This document shows positions 16,351 to 26,099 of a stretch of DNA of 64,000 nt, piece by piece. The stretch's first letter is position 1; each line of letters opens with the position of its first letter. This DNA is from Streptomyces albicerus. Lineage in GTDB: Bacteria > Actinomycetota > Actinomycetes > Streptomycetales > Streptomycetaceae. Location: positions 1 through 64,000 of the forward strand of contig NZ_VWMY01000029.1 in the NCBI RefSeq assembly GCF_008905045.1. The letters are read 5' to 3'. A program made the translations under genes and the position numbers. The notes under the pieces were generated by a model. The model ran no database searches, was not told the DNA's origin, and saw only the letters and a program-made list of their open reading frames with translations.

Positions 16351-16417
16351 TTGACGCCTCCCGGCCCCCCGCCTACATTGCTTCCAGATAGTAGAAGTTA
16401 GTTTCCGTAATACGGAA
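16351..16417 (+). promoter_or_regulatory. gcl promoter with tandem palindromic operators
   Basis: A promoter-like pair, TTGACG (16351-16356), 17 bases, TACATT (16374-16379). Two 15-base near-palindromes follow over the predicted start: TTCCAGATAGTAGAA (16382-16396) and TTCCGTAATACGGAA (16403-16417, perfect). Their starts are 21 bases apart, two helical turns. The same arrangement occurs at hyi, which suggests repression by one factor. An IclR-family AllR-type regulator is a reasonable guess from known allantoin/glyoxylate control. Confidence 0.7.
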
Positions 16418-16479
16418 TTTGAAGCTCTCCGCGGGGCGCGACGGGAGCCCGAATCCGACGGCCGAAGCAGGAGTACGCA

Positions 16480-18264
<1,785 letters not shown>

Positions 18265-18335
18265 TCAGCAAGACCCTGACCCTGAAGGTCTGACCAGTCG
18301 TCCGACGTCATCTCGTCGGGCTCACGGGGGAAAGC

Positions 18336-18371
18336 GAGGCGCCCGTCCTGAGGATCCAGGACGGGCGCCTC
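18336..18371. terminator. bidirectional hairpin terminator after gcl
   Basis: A perfect 15-base stem, GAGGCGCCCGTCCTG (18336-18350) and CAGGACGGGCGCCTC (18357-18371), with a 6-base loop. It lies between convergent gcl and the TIGR04222 gene. Confidence 0.85.
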
Positions 18372-18380
18372 ACGCCGTGT

Positions 18381-19022
18381 TCAGTCCGAGCCGCCCCCGC
18401 CGCCGCCCGAACCGAACCCGCCGTCCCCGTGGCTCCACGGGCTCCAGCCGCCCCACGAATGAGGCAGCAGTCCGTCGTCCCGGACCTGGCTCTCATGGCC
18501 GACCAGCCCGGCGTCACGGACGAACTCCGGCGCCACGGCGACGAGCACCTCGCCGCCGTACAGCGCCGCCGCAAAGAGCCGGTCGTCCGTGGACCAGCCC
18601 GCGTCCAGTACCACCTCGGTGCCCAAGTCCCTCACGGGCAACGGCAGTTGCGTACGAAGATCATCGAGAGTGCGCCGCCCCTCAGGGCTGCGTCCCCGCG
18701 GCGGCGCGTGCAGCAGCCCTGCCGCGACCAGCTCTGCACGCAACTCCGTCAGCGACTTCCGCACGCGCCGCTTGGCCAGCAGCTTCCGCAGTCCCGTGCG
18801 GCGGCGGAGGGACGCCCACACCGCCTTCTCCAGGTGGTGGGTGGGACGCCCCGGGCCGGCGGACGCCCCCGACGTCCGCCGCACCCTGCCCGACCGGCCG
18901 GCCTCGACCGCGCCCCGCAGATGCAGGGTGAGCACGGCGACCGTCACGGCGGCGCGGGGCCCGCCCCGCAGCAACGCGATCGCGTACGGCTCCCGCCGAA
19001 GCGTCGTTGTCACAGCGCCCAT
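18381..19022 (-). CDS. TIGR04222-type protein
   Basis: 213 residues from ATG 19022 (MGAVTTTLRREPYAIALLRG). Streptomyces TIGR04222 proteins share REPYxxALLRGGPRAAVTVAVLTLHLRG near the N-terminus, a later HHLEKAVWASL helix, and a Gly/Ser/Asp-rich end. All three are present here, the end being GGFGSGGGGGGSD. Many relatives have membrane helices; this copy shows no clear long hydrophobic segment. The molecular function is unknown. It is convergent with gcl and is not obviously part of the glyoxylate pathway. Confidence 0.7.
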   Translation of the reverse strand: MGAVTTTLRREPYAIALLRGGPRAAVTVAVLTLHLRGAVEAGRSGRVRRTSGASAGPGRPTHHLEKAVWASLRRRTGLRKLLAKRRVRKSLTELRAELVAAGLLHAPPRGRSPEGRRTLDDLRTQLPLPVRDLGTEVVLDAGWSTDDRLFAAALYGGEVLVAVAPEFVRDAGLVGHESQVRDDGLLPHSWGGWSPWSHGDGGFGSGGGGGGSD

Positions 19023-19211
19023 GAGTCCCACCCCCGTTTCGGGCCATGCCCGCGGTGTCCCCCGTATGAGGCCCGCCGCCCCCGTGCCGGCGGGCCCCAC
19101 GTGCTGAGAATGTGCCCTGGAGCACAGTGAGTTGAAGCCCCCGGAGCCATGTTCAGAGGTTGATTTGAGGGTTCCGTAGCCCGCGTACGCCCGGAGACGT
19201 ACGTACGGACC

Positions 19212-19439
19212 TCACTCGGCCGAGTGGTGCTCCGAAAGCCCCGGCCAGTCGTCGGGACCGCCGCCCTGCCAGTCGATGAGGTCGCTCTCCTCCACCTCGA
19301 TCTCGTCCAGGTCCGCCAGCCGCAGAATCTCGACGACGTCGTCGAGGTGGTAGGCGATGCCGAGGGTCTCGCTGCCGGCGGTGACGCGGCGCGATCCGTC
19401 CAGCGCCGGGGCGTGCACGACGATGCTGGGAGAGTCCAT
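19212..19439 (-). CDS. small conserved hypothetical protein
   Basis: 75 residues, acidic. Short proteins of this sort, with a beta-rich first half (SIVVHAP, RRVTAGSETLGIAYHLDDVVEILRLADLD) and a Trp-Gly-Gly/Pro-Asp-rich end (DWQGGGPDDWPGL), recur in Streptomyces in my recollection, but I know of no function. No domain or catalytic motif is visible. It sits alone between the TIGR04222 gene and a long hairpin at 19516. Coding status is supported by clean start-to-stop length and actinobacterial codon use only. Confidence 0.55.
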   Translation of the reverse strand: MDSPSIVVHAPALDGSRRVTAGSETLGIAYHLDDVVEILRLADLDEIEVEESDLIDWQGGGPDDWPGLSEHHSAE

Positions 19440-19743
19440 GTACCCAGGCTGCTGCGCGGGCGCGGAATCCGCACCCCGAAGACGGCGGGATTCGCCGAGG
19501 TTCTCGCAAACGGCGGAGAGCGCCGAGTACGGGACCGTCCGTACTCGGCGCTCTCACGAAAGGGCCGGGACCGCGGCGGATGCGACAGACCGGACTCCCC
19601 TTCTCTCAGGTCGAGAAGAAGGCCACGGGCCCTTCACCACCGCACTGGCTCGCACACCGCCGCGGTCCCTGTCCTGCCCGGACCGGCCGGTGGACCACCC
19701 CTCATCCGGGTCCAGGCCTGTCGCGGGCGTCCAGGGCGGAGGC
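19440..19743 (-). other. 304-base intergenic region between the small ORF and katA
   Basis: The only clear structure is the 17-bp hairpin at 19516-19555. The rest (19556-19743) shows no supported gene; its open frames are shadow translations. A promoter for the small ORF would be expected between 19440 and 19515, but I see no convincing one. Confidence 0.45.
19516..19555 (-). terminator. long hairpin, probable katA terminator
   Basis: A perfect 17-base stem, GAGAGCGCCGAGTACGG (19516-19532) and CCGTACTCGGCGCTCTC (19539-19555), with loop GACCGT. It lies about 190 bases past the katA stop and before the small ORF. No U-tract follows, as is common in Streptomyces. Confidence 0.6.
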
Positions 19744-21201
19744 TCAGTCCTCGCGCAGGGCGCGGACGGCCTCCTCCACGCGCTTGCCGTAGTCGGGGTC
19801 GGCGGCATGGAAGTGGGCGAGGTTCTTCTCGATGACGTCGTCGCGGGAGACCTGGGAGAGGCCGCCCGCGATGTTGGCGACCAGGCGGGACTTCTCCTCC
19901 TCCGACATCAGTCGGTACAGCTCGCCCGCCTGGAAGAAGTCGTCGTCCTTGGTGTGCGGCGGGGCCTCGTGGGTGCCCGTATGGCCGTTCACCGCGAGCG
20001 GGGCCGACAGGGGGCGGCCGGTCTCCACCGGACCGTCGTACGAGTTCGGCTCGTAGTTCTTCGCGGCGCGGCCCTGGGAGTTGGCGGCCATGAAGCCGTC
20101 CCGGCCGTAGTTGTACGCGGTCGTCGCCCTCGGCGCGTTGACGGCCAGCTGCGTGTGGTTGACGCCCAGCCGGTAGCGGTGCGCGTCCGCGTACGCGAAC
20201 AGGCGGCCCTGGAGCATCTTGTCCGGCGAAGGACCGATGCCCGGGACGAAGTTGTTCGGGGAGAACGCGGCCTGCTCGACCTCCGCGAAGACGTTGTCCG
20301 GGTTGCGGTCCAGGACGAGGCGGCCCACGCGCCGCAGCGGGTAGTCCCGGTGCGGCCAGACCTTCGTGAGGTCGAAGGGGTTGAAGCGGTAGTCGGCCGC
20401 CTCCGCCGCGGGCATGACCTGGACGTACAGGGTCCAGGACGGGTTCACCCCGCGCTCGATGGCCTGGAGCAGATCCGTCTGGTGGGAGTTCGGGTCCTTG
20501 CCCGCGATCTCCTGGGCCTGTTCGGTGGAGAGGGAGCGGATGCCCTGGTTCGTCTTGAAGTGGTACTTGACGAAGAAGGCCTCGCCCTCGGCGTTCGTCC
20601 ACTGGTAGGTGTGCGAGCCGTAGCCGTTCATGTGGCGGTACGAGGCCGGGATGCCGCGGTCGCCCATCAGCCAGGTCACCTGGTGCGTGGCCTCGGGGGC
20701 GTGCGCCCAGAAGTCCCAGACGTTGTCCTGCTCCTGCTTGCCCGTGAACGGGTCGCGCTTCTGGGAGTGGATGAAGTCGGGGAACTTGATCGGGTCCTTG
20801 ATGAAGAAGACCGGGGTGTTGTTCCCGACGAGGTCGTAATTCCCGTCCTCCGTATAGAACTTGACCGCGAAGCCGCGCGGGTCGCGCACCGCGTCCGCGC
20901 CGCCCAGGTTGTCCGCCACCGTCGAGAAGCGCAGGAAGACCTCGGTGCGCTTGCCGACCGTGCTCAGGAAGTCCGCGTAGGTGAAGCCGGTGACGTCGTC
21001 GGTCACCTCGAAGTAGCCGTACGCGCCCGAGCCGCGGGCGTGCACCACGCGCTCCGGAATGCGCTCCCGGTTGAAGCGGGCGAGCTTCTCCAGCAGGTGC
21101 TGGTCCTGGAGGAGGAGCGGGCCGCCGATGCCGGCGGAGGCGGAATTCTGGTTGTCGGCGACCGGGGCGCCGGACTCGGTGGTGAGTACGCGCTTCGACA
21201 T
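19744..21201 (-). CDS. katA: monofunctional haem catalase
   Basis: 485 residues, the size of small-subunit clade 3 catalases. Key residues are visible: catalytic His54 (VVHARGSGAYG), Asn127 (GNNTPVFFIKD) and the proximal haem ligand Tyr337 (RLFAYADAHRYRLG). It converts 2 H2O2 to water and O2 in the cytoplasm as a tetramer. GGAAGG precedes the ATG. It sits between gcl and glxR/hyi. Its promoter shares a palindrome with the uraD-uricase operon, so removing H2O2 made by uricase is a plausible specific job. Confidence 0.95.
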   Translation of the reverse strand: MSKRVLTTESGAPVADNQNSASAGIGGPLLLQDQHLLEKLARFNRERIPERVVHARGSGAYGYFEVTDDVTGFTYADFLSTVGKRTEVFLRFSTVADNLGGADAVRDPRGFAVKFYTEDGNYDLVGNNTPVFFIKDPIKFPDFIHSQKRDPFTGKQEQDNVWDFWAHAPEATHQVTWLMGDRGIPASYRHMNGYGSHTYQWTNAEGEAFFVKYHFKTNQGIRSLSTEQAQEIAGKDPNSHQTDLLQAIERGVNPSWTLYVQVMPAAEAADYRFNPFDLTKVWPHRDYPLRRVGRLVLDRNPDNVFAEVEQAAFSPNNFVPGIGPSPDKMLQGRLFAYADAHRYRLGVNHTQLAVNAPRATTAYNYGRDGFMAANSQGRAAKNYEPNSYDGPVETGRPLSAPLAVNGHTGTHEAPPHTKDDDFFQAGELYRLMSEEEKSRLVANIAGGLSQVSRDDVIEKNLAHFHAADPDYGKRVEEAVRALRED

Positions 21202-21224
21202 GGTGACCTTCCGTACGTGAGGCA

Positions 21225-21290
21225 GCGGAAAACTGTTTCCGCTTCGTGGAGCCTAGGTTTGGGGCGATCCGGACGTCAACAGTTTGTTGA
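21225..21290 (-). promoter_or_regulatory. katA promoter with two palindromes
   Basis: On the minus strand: TTGACG (21279-21274), 18 bases, TAGGCT (21255-21250). The perfect palindrome TCAACAAACTGTTGA (21290-21276) overlaps the -35 box. A second perfect palindrome, GCGGAAA-ACTG-TTTCCGC (21225-21242), lies just downstream of the predicted start. The first closely matches the site at the uraD promoter. Confidence 0.65.
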
Positions 21291-21357
21291 AATCTGCTGG
21301 TCGGGTGCTGGTCGGGTACTGGTCGGTACTGACCAGGTGATGGTTCGGCGTTGGTTC

Positions 21358-21413
21358 CGGGCGGCGCCGCCGCTTGGGCGCGACAGGACAGGTGTCAGCG
21401 GCGGCGCCGCCCG
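21358..21413 (-). terminator. hairpin after the hyi-glxR operon
   Basis: 17-base arms, CGGGCGGCGCCGCCGCT (21358-21374) and AGCGGCGGCGCCGCCCG (21397-21413), with a 22-base loop, about 20 bases beyond the glxR stop on the minus strand. It insulates the operon from katA. No U-tract follows. Confidence 0.7.
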
Positions 21414-21434
21414 GGGTCTTTGGTGGCGCGGGCG

Positions 21435-22325
21435 TCAGACCTGCGCGCCGGAGAGGCGCTCGACCGCGCGCAGCAGGGCGGAGTGGTCCAGGCCGCCGTC
21501 GCCCTGCGTGCGCAGCGAGGCGACGAGCTGGGCGACCACGGCGCCGACGGGCAGCGCGGCACCGACGTTGCGGGCGGCGTCCGTGACGATGCCCATGTCC
21601 TTGTGGTGCAGGTCGATACGGAAGCCCGGCTTGAAGTCGCGGTTCAGGAAGTTGTCCTTCTTGCGCGTCAGCACGGTCGAACCGGCCAGGCCGCCGTTCA
21701 GGACGTCGAGGGCCGCCTTGAGGTCGACGCCCGACTTCTCCAGGAAGACCACGGCCTCGGCGCACGCCTGGATGTTCACAGCGACGATCAACTGGTTCGC
21801 GGCCTTCACGGTCTGGCCGGAGCCGTGCGGGCCGCACAGCACGATGGTCTTGCCGAGCGCCTCGAAGATCGGCTTCGCCTGCTCGAAGTCGGACTGCTCG
21901 CCGCCGATCATGATGGACAGCACGGCCTCGACGGCCCCGGCCTCACCACCGGACACCGGGGCGTCCAGGACGCGGATGCCCTTGTCCTTCGCCGCCTTCG
22001 CCAGGTCCACGGAGGTCTGCGGGGTGATGGAGGACATGTCGATCAGCAGTGCGCCGGACTTCGCGTTCTCGAGGATGCCGCCGGGGCCGTAGGAGATGGC
22101 CTCGACCTGCGGGGAGGCCGGCACCATCGTGATGACCACGTCGGCGTCCTTCACTGCCTCGGCGATCGAACCGGCGGCCGTGCCGCCGGCGGCGGTCAGC
22201 CGGTCCAGCTTGTCCTGCTCCAGGGTGAAGCCGGTGACGTCGTAACCCGCCTTGATGAGGTTCTCGGACATGGGGGAGCCCATGATGCCGAGGCCTATCC
22301 AGGCGATCTTGGGAAGGTTGCTCAT
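21435..22325 (-). CDS. glxR: 2-hydroxy-3-oxopropionate (tartronate semialdehyde) reductase
   Basis: 296 residues from ATG 22325 (GAGAGG upstream). The N-terminal Rossmann motif IAWIGLGIMGSPMSENLIKAG binds NAD(P)H. The substrate loop DAPVSGGEAGA and the catalytic-lysine segment GSGQTVKAANQ define the beta-hydroxyacid dehydrogenase family. It reduces tartronate semialdehyde from Gcl to D-glycerate. It lies 29 bases after hyi on the same strand, so the two are almost certainly one operon. The operator pair upstream of hyi would control both. Confidence 0.94.
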   Translation of the reverse strand: MSNLPKIAWIGLGIMGSPMSENLIKAGYDVTGFTLEQDKLDRLTAAGGTAAGSIAEAVKDADVVITMVPASPQVEAISYGPGGILENAKSGALLIDMSSITPQTSVDLAKAAKDKGIRVLDAPVSGGEAGAVEAVLSIMIGGEQSDFEQAKPIFEALGKTIVLCGPHGSGQTVKAANQLIVAVNIQACAEAVVFLEKSGVDLKAALDVLNGGLAGSTVLTRKKDNFLNRDFKPGFRIDLHHKDMGIVTDAARNVGAALPVGAVVAQLVASLRTQGDGGLDHSALLRAVERLSGAQV

Positions 22326-22354
22326 GATGGGGTGCCTCTCAAATGCGGGGGTGT

Positions 22355-23212
22355 TCAGCGGGCGGCGCGGGCTTCGCGGGGCAGCCAGTCGAAGGCCTCG
22401 GCGCTCGGGCGGTCGCCCGGCTTGTACTCCAGGCCGACCCAGCCCTCGTAACCGGCCTTCTTCAGCTGGTCGAGGAGCTCCTGCAGCGGGAGCGAGCCCG
22501 TGCCCGGAGCGCCGCGGCCCGGGTTGTCGGCGATCTGCACGTGACCCGTCTTGGCCGCGTACTGCTCGATCACCGACGGCAGGTCCTCGCCGTTCATGGA
22601 CAGGTGGTACAGGTCCATCAGGAACTTGGCGTTGCCGAGGCCGGTCGCCGCGTTGACCTTGTCGACGATGCCGACGCCGGCCGGGGCGGTCACCAGCGGG
22701 TAGAGCGGAGACTCCGGCTTGTTGAGGGTCTCGATCAGGAGGGTCGCGCCGACACGGTCGGCGGCCCGGGCCGCGAGCGCGAGGTTCTCCAGCGCGAGCG
22801 CGTCCTGCTCGGCCGGGTCCACGCCCTCGACGCGGTTGCCGTACAGGGCGTTGAGGGCCCTGCAGCCCAGCGACTGCGCGAAGTCGGCGGCCACGTCGAT
22901 GTTCGCGCGGAACCGCTCGGACTCCTCGCCGGGAATCGACAGCGCGCCCCGGTCGGGACCCGGCAGCTGCCCGGCGTAGAAGTTGAGGCCCGTCAGCTGG
23001 ACGCCCGCGTCCTCGATCGCCTTCTTCAGGGCGTCGAGCTCGGCGCGATCGGGGGTGGGGGAGTCGACCCAGGGCCACCACAGCTCGACCGCGGTGAAGC
23101 CCGCCGCGGCGGCGGCCGCGGGGCGCTCCAGGAGCGGGAGCTCCGTGAAGAGGATCGACAGGTTGACGTTGAAGCGCTGCTCTGCGGCCGTGCCCAATTC
23201 AAAACCTGGCAT
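22355..23212 (-). CDS. hyi: hydroxypyruvate isomerase
   Basis: 285 residues, a TIM-barrel sugar-isomerase fold of the Hyi/OtnI type. Characteristic stretches are FNVNLSILFTELPLLERP at the start, FTAVELWWPW, LIETLNKPE with the metal-binding Glu, FLMDLYHLSMNGED with Asp and His ligands, and HVQIADNPGRGAPGTG near the end. It interconverts hydroxypyruvate and tartronate semialdehyde, linking Gcl product to GlxR. It is the first gene of the hyi-glxR operon, with a promoter bearing tandem operators identical in layout to those of gcl. Confidence 0.93.
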   Translation of the reverse strand: MPGFELGTAAEQRFNVNLSILFTELPLLERPAAAAAAGFTAVELWWPWVDSPTPDRAELDALKKAIEDAGVQLTGLNFYAGQLPGPDRGALSIPGEESERFRANIDVAADFAQSLGCRALNALYGNRVEGVDPAEQDALALENLALAARAADRVGATLLIETLNKPESPLYPLVTAPAGVGIVDKVNAATGLGNAKFLMDLYHLSMNGEDLPSVIEQYAAKTGHVQIADNPGRGAPGTGSLPLQELLDQLKKAGYEGWVGLEYKPGDRPSAEAFDWLPREARAAR

Positions 23213-23283
23213 CTGGGTCTGCGCTCCCTTCCGTATCGAGATCCGTATCCGAGATCCGGTGCGACTTCGGCGCGCCGTGTCGT

Positions 23284-23348
23284 TTCCGTATTGTGGAAAC
23301 TTGTTTCTGCTTAATGGAAGATTGCCTGTGGTTCGGGAGCAGTGTCAA
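23284..23348 (-). promoter_or_regulatory. hyi promoter with tandem palindromic operators
   Basis: On the minus strand: TTGACA (23348-23343), 18 bases, CAATCT (23324-23319). Two sites follow: TTCCATTAAGCAGAA (23319-23305) and TTCCACAATACGGAA (23298-23284). Their starts are 21 bases apart and overlap the predicted transcription start, exactly as at gcl. Confidence 0.72.
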
Positions 23349-23358
23349 GGGCGCTCGC

Positions 23359-23393
23359 AAAAAAGTGCCCCCGCGCAGGTCGCGCGGGGGCAC
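23359..23393 (-). terminator. rho-independent terminator of the mce operon
   Basis: A perfect 12-base stem, GTGCCCCCGCGC (23365-23376) and GCGCGGGGGCAC (23382-23393), with loop AGGTC. On the minus strand it is followed by six T residues (23364-23359). It lies 40 bases after the last Mce-associated gene and just upstream of the hyi promoter. Confidence 0.92.
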
Positions 23394-23432
23394 TCGGAGG
23401 GGCTGGCCGGAGGGATTGGTCGGAAGGGCTGG

Positions 23433-24275
23433 TCACAGAGCGTCGACGGCGCTCACCTTCCAGCCCTCGGGCGTACGGGTGAGCGTCATCCGTACCCGGT
23501 TCAGGTCCATGCGGGATCCGGTGACCTGGGTGCTCTTGGTGACCTGGTTGACGAAGAGCAGCACGACCGCCTTGTCGGGTGAGGCCGACACGACGGAGGC
23601 CGCGGGGGCGCCGCCGCCGGCGGGCTTCACGACCGTGGCCTTCACGACCCCCTCGTACTTCCTGGCCGTCGGCCCGACCACCGCCTTGGTGGTCTTCCGG
23701 TACTCGTCACGGAAGTTCCCGGTGAGAAGGCCGCGCGCCGCGGAGAAGTCGCGGTCCAGGTGCCGGTAGTCGTACGACAGCACGACGGGCGCCGCCTTCC
23801 GCGCAGCCGCGAGCGCCTGCCCTCGCGCCTCCTCGGCCCGTCGCTCCTGCCGGTACTGCCACCCGAGCACGGCGACGGCGACCAGACCCGCCGCGAGCAG
23901 GACGCACAGGACCGCGGTGAGCAGCCTCTTCCGGGACCGCCGTGCCGTCGTACCGGAGTCGGGATCGTCCTCCTGTGGCGATGTCTCCTCCGGCGATGCC
24001 TCGTCGGGCGAGGTCTCCTTGAAGGAATCCGGCGACGGCTCGGGCGGATCGTCCCAGCCGTCCGGGACCTCGATGAGCACGGTGCGCCCGGAGAGCGGGC
24101 TCACGGGCCGCGGTGGCGCCTCCTCGTCGGCGGCCGCCGGGCCCGGGCCCGGATCGGGGGCGGTGCGCTCCGCGCGCTTGGCAGCCGCGCGGGCGGCCGC
24201 GGTCACGGTGTGGCGGGTGGGGGTACCGGATCCGCGGCCTCGGGTGGTGGGCTTCGCCACGGTCTTACTCCTCAC
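23433..24275 (-). CDS. Mce-associated membrane protein
   Basis: 280 residues. The N-terminal 110 residues are charged and low-complexity (many SPEETSP-like runs) and cytoplasmic. One membrane helix follows (LLTAVLCVLLAAGLVAVAVL, near 118-137). The outside domain has the Mas-family pattern: an Ala-rich helix, SYDYRHLDRDFSAARGLLTGNF, then beta strands ending in WKVSAVDAL. Mas proteins sit at the end of actinobacterial mce operons and are thought to stabilise the Mce import complex. This is the last gene before a strong terminator. Confidence 0.85.
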   Translation of the reverse strand: MRSKTVAKPTTRGRGSGTPTRHTVTAAARAAAKRAERTAPDPGPGPAAADEEAPPRPVSPLSGRTVLIEVPDGWDDPPEPSPDSFKETSPDEASPEETSPQEDDPDSGTTARRSRKRLLTAVLCVLLAAGLVAVAVLGWQYRQERRAEEARGQALAAARKAAPVVLSYDYRHLDRDFSAARGLLTGNFRDEYRKTTKAVVGPTARKYEGVVKATVVKPAGGGAPAASVVSASPDKAVVLLFVNQVTKSTQVTGSRMDLNRVRMTLTRTPEGWKVSAVDAL

Positions 24276-24297
24276 TGGTCGTACGACGGGGATGCGG

Positions 24298-24849
24298 TCA
24301 GCCGACGAACTCGACGTCCGAGGTCAGCCAGCGGCCGTCGACCAGGACGAGGTCGAGCTGCAGCCGGTAGGTGCGCGCCTCCCCCTTGGGCACGGCGGTG
24401 TTGGTCACCTTGCTGTCGGCGACCACCAGGACGCGGGCGGAGCGCTCGTCGGACCGGGTGATGCCGGCTTCGAGGACCTGGCCCTCGGACACCGACTTGT
24501 TCTGGGCGACCAGTTCGGTCAGCTCCTTGGTCTGCCCGGCGAACTGATCCCTGAAATCGCCGGTGGCGCCCTTCAGCACGTTCCCGCTGTCCCGGTCGTA
24601 GTGCCGGTAGTCCAGCGAGGTGAAGTTCAGCGCCGACTGGCGGGCCGCCGCCAGGATGTCCTGGCGGCGCTGCTCCGCCTCGTGCTGTCCGTACAGCTGG
24701 ACGCTCAGCCATACCGTCAGCACGGTGGTCAGGACCGTCGCCGCGGCGAGCCCTGCCGACAGTGCCCTGCGGCGCTGGCCCCCGCTCATGCCATGGCCCA
24801 CGCTCATGCCATCGCCCCCGCTCATGCCATCGGTCCGACGAGCAGCCAT
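24298..24849 (-). CDS. Mce-associated membrane protein
   Basis: 183 residues from ATG 24849, with AGGAG nine bases upstream and the first 28 bases overlapping the end of mceF. A short cytoplasmic lead carries a repeated GDGMSVGHGMSGG-like Met/Gly run. It is followed by one membrane helix (AGLAAATVLTTVLTVWLSVQL) and the Mas domain: LDYRHYDRDSGNVLKGATGDF and the terminal GRWLTSDVEFVG. It is paralogous to the next gene (both have DYRHxDRD). Paired Mas proteins are usual in these operons. Confidence 0.85.
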   Translation of the reverse strand: MAARRTDGMSGGDGMSVGHGMSGGQRRRALSAGLAAATVLTTVLTVWLSVQLYGQHEAEQRRQDILAAARQSALNFTSLDYRHYDRDSGNVLKGATGDFRDQFAGQTKELTELVAQNKSVSEGQVLEAGITRSDERSARVLVVADSKVTNTAVPKGEARTYRLQLDLVLVDGRWLTSDVEFVG

Positions 24850-26099
24850 TGCCACGACTCCTTTCCGAAGACGGTCTGCTGGCCGCCTGTCGAGCCGAGC
24901 TCGACGGGCGTTCCGTCCGGGCCGGCGACGGCGCCGGTCTCCGGGTCGTACGGGGCGACGTACGCCGCCTGATCCGTGCCCCGGGCGCCGGCCGACGCTC
25001 CAGGGGCGTTCTGCGCGCCGCGTACCGAGGTGTCGCCGCCCCGTGGGGCCGTGCACCGGGCGTCGGTGTTCGCCTCGCGCGTGGTCGTGTCCGCGGGGTC
25101 GCGCCGCCGGGTCCCGTATCCCTGGGTGCACGGCGGCGGATCATCGGCGTTCACGACCAGCCCGAAGTGGGTGGTGCCGTCGCCCGGGATCACGGTTTCG
25201 CTGCCCGCGACCACCACCGGGAGGGTGACCAGGGCCTGCTCCACACCGGGCAGCCGGGCCAGCGTGACCTGTCCGCCGCTGATCAGATTGGCCAGCAGCA
25301 CCGGCAGATGCGGCCGGACGGACTTGAGCAGCGAGTCGACCTCCTGCGCGGCGGGCGCCGCGTTGCCGATCAGCTTCCGCAGGTCCCCGTCGCTCTTCTT
25401 CAACTCCGCGGTGAGAGAGGCCAGATCGCGCGAGAACGACTTGATGGCCGAACCCTTGTCGGCCTGCGTCTTGAGGACCTTCCGTGAGTCCTCGATCAGC
25501 GAGATCGTCTGGGGGAGCGAGCCGGAGGCCGACTCGACCAGCTCGTTGCCCGAGTCCACCAGCCGGCTCAGCCGCGGGCCGGTGCCGGAGAAGGCCTTGC
25601 CCAACTCGTCGACGGTGATCCGCAGATCGTCCTTGCCGACCGAGTTGACCAACCGGTCCAGACTGAGCACGAGATCGGTGGCGGGCAGCGGCACCCGCGT
25701 GCTGCCGCGCGGGATCGTGCTGCCCTCCAGCAGATACGGGCCGCCGGACCCGCGCGGCTGCAGGTCGACGTACTGCTCGCCCACCGCCGAACGGTTCGCC
25801 ACCACCGCCAGGGTGTCCGCCGGGATGCGCGGCCCGCCGTCCTCGATGTCCAGGGACACCGAGACGCCGTCGGAGCCGGTGAGCCGCAGCTCGCCGACGC
25901 GGCCCACCGGCACCCCGCGGTAGGTGACCTCGGCGCCGGTGAAGATGCCCCCGGAGCCGGCGAAGTCCGCCCGCACGGTGTAGCCGCGGTCGAGGAGGCC
26001 GTCCACCAGACCCGTGTACTCGGCGCCGACATACGACACCCCGACGGCGGTGACGGTGGCGAAGGCGAGCAACTGCGCCTTGACCGTACGTGTGATCAC
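24822..26099 (-). CDS. mceF: MCE-family protein, MceF-type subunit
   Basis: 425 residues from GTG 26099, which overlaps the mceE stop as GTGA. It has an N-terminal membrane helix (LLAFATVTAVGVSYVGA), then the MCE/MlaD domain (YTVRADFAGSGGIFTGAEVTYRG, PVGRVGELRL, SAVGEQYVDLQP). A long helical region and a polar, Pro/Gly-rich tail follow. MceA-F assemble into a hexameric tube that carries lipids or sterols across the periplasm-like space to the YrbE permeases. Its sixth position in the operon supports the F label. The cargo cannot be inferred. Confidence 0.88.
   Translation of the reverse strand: MITRTVKAQLLAFATVTAVGVSYVGAEYTGLVDGLLDRGYTVRADFAGSGGIFTGAEVTYRGVPVGRVGELRLTGSDGVSVSLDIEDGGPRIPADTLAVVANRSAVGEQYVDLQPRGSGGPYLLEGSTIPRGSTRVPLPATDLVLSLDRLVNSVGKDDLRITVDELGKAFSGTGPRLSRLVDSGNELVESASGSLPQTISLIEDSRKVLKTQADKGSAIKSFSRDLASLTAELKKSDGDLRKLIGNAAPAAQEVDSLLKSVRPHLPVLLANLISGGQVTLARLPGVEQALVTLPVVVAGSETVIPGDGTTHFGLVVNADDPPPCTQGYGTRRRDPADTTTREANTDARCTAPRGGDTSVRGAQNAPGASAGARGTDQAAYVAPYDPETGAVAGPDGTPVELGSTGGQQTVFGKESWQWLLVGPMA

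Noticed and set aside
19357..22092. A 911-codon plus-strand open frame over katA and glxR
   Set aside because: It is antisense to well-supported catalase and reductase genes, and long antisense frames are expected at this GC content.
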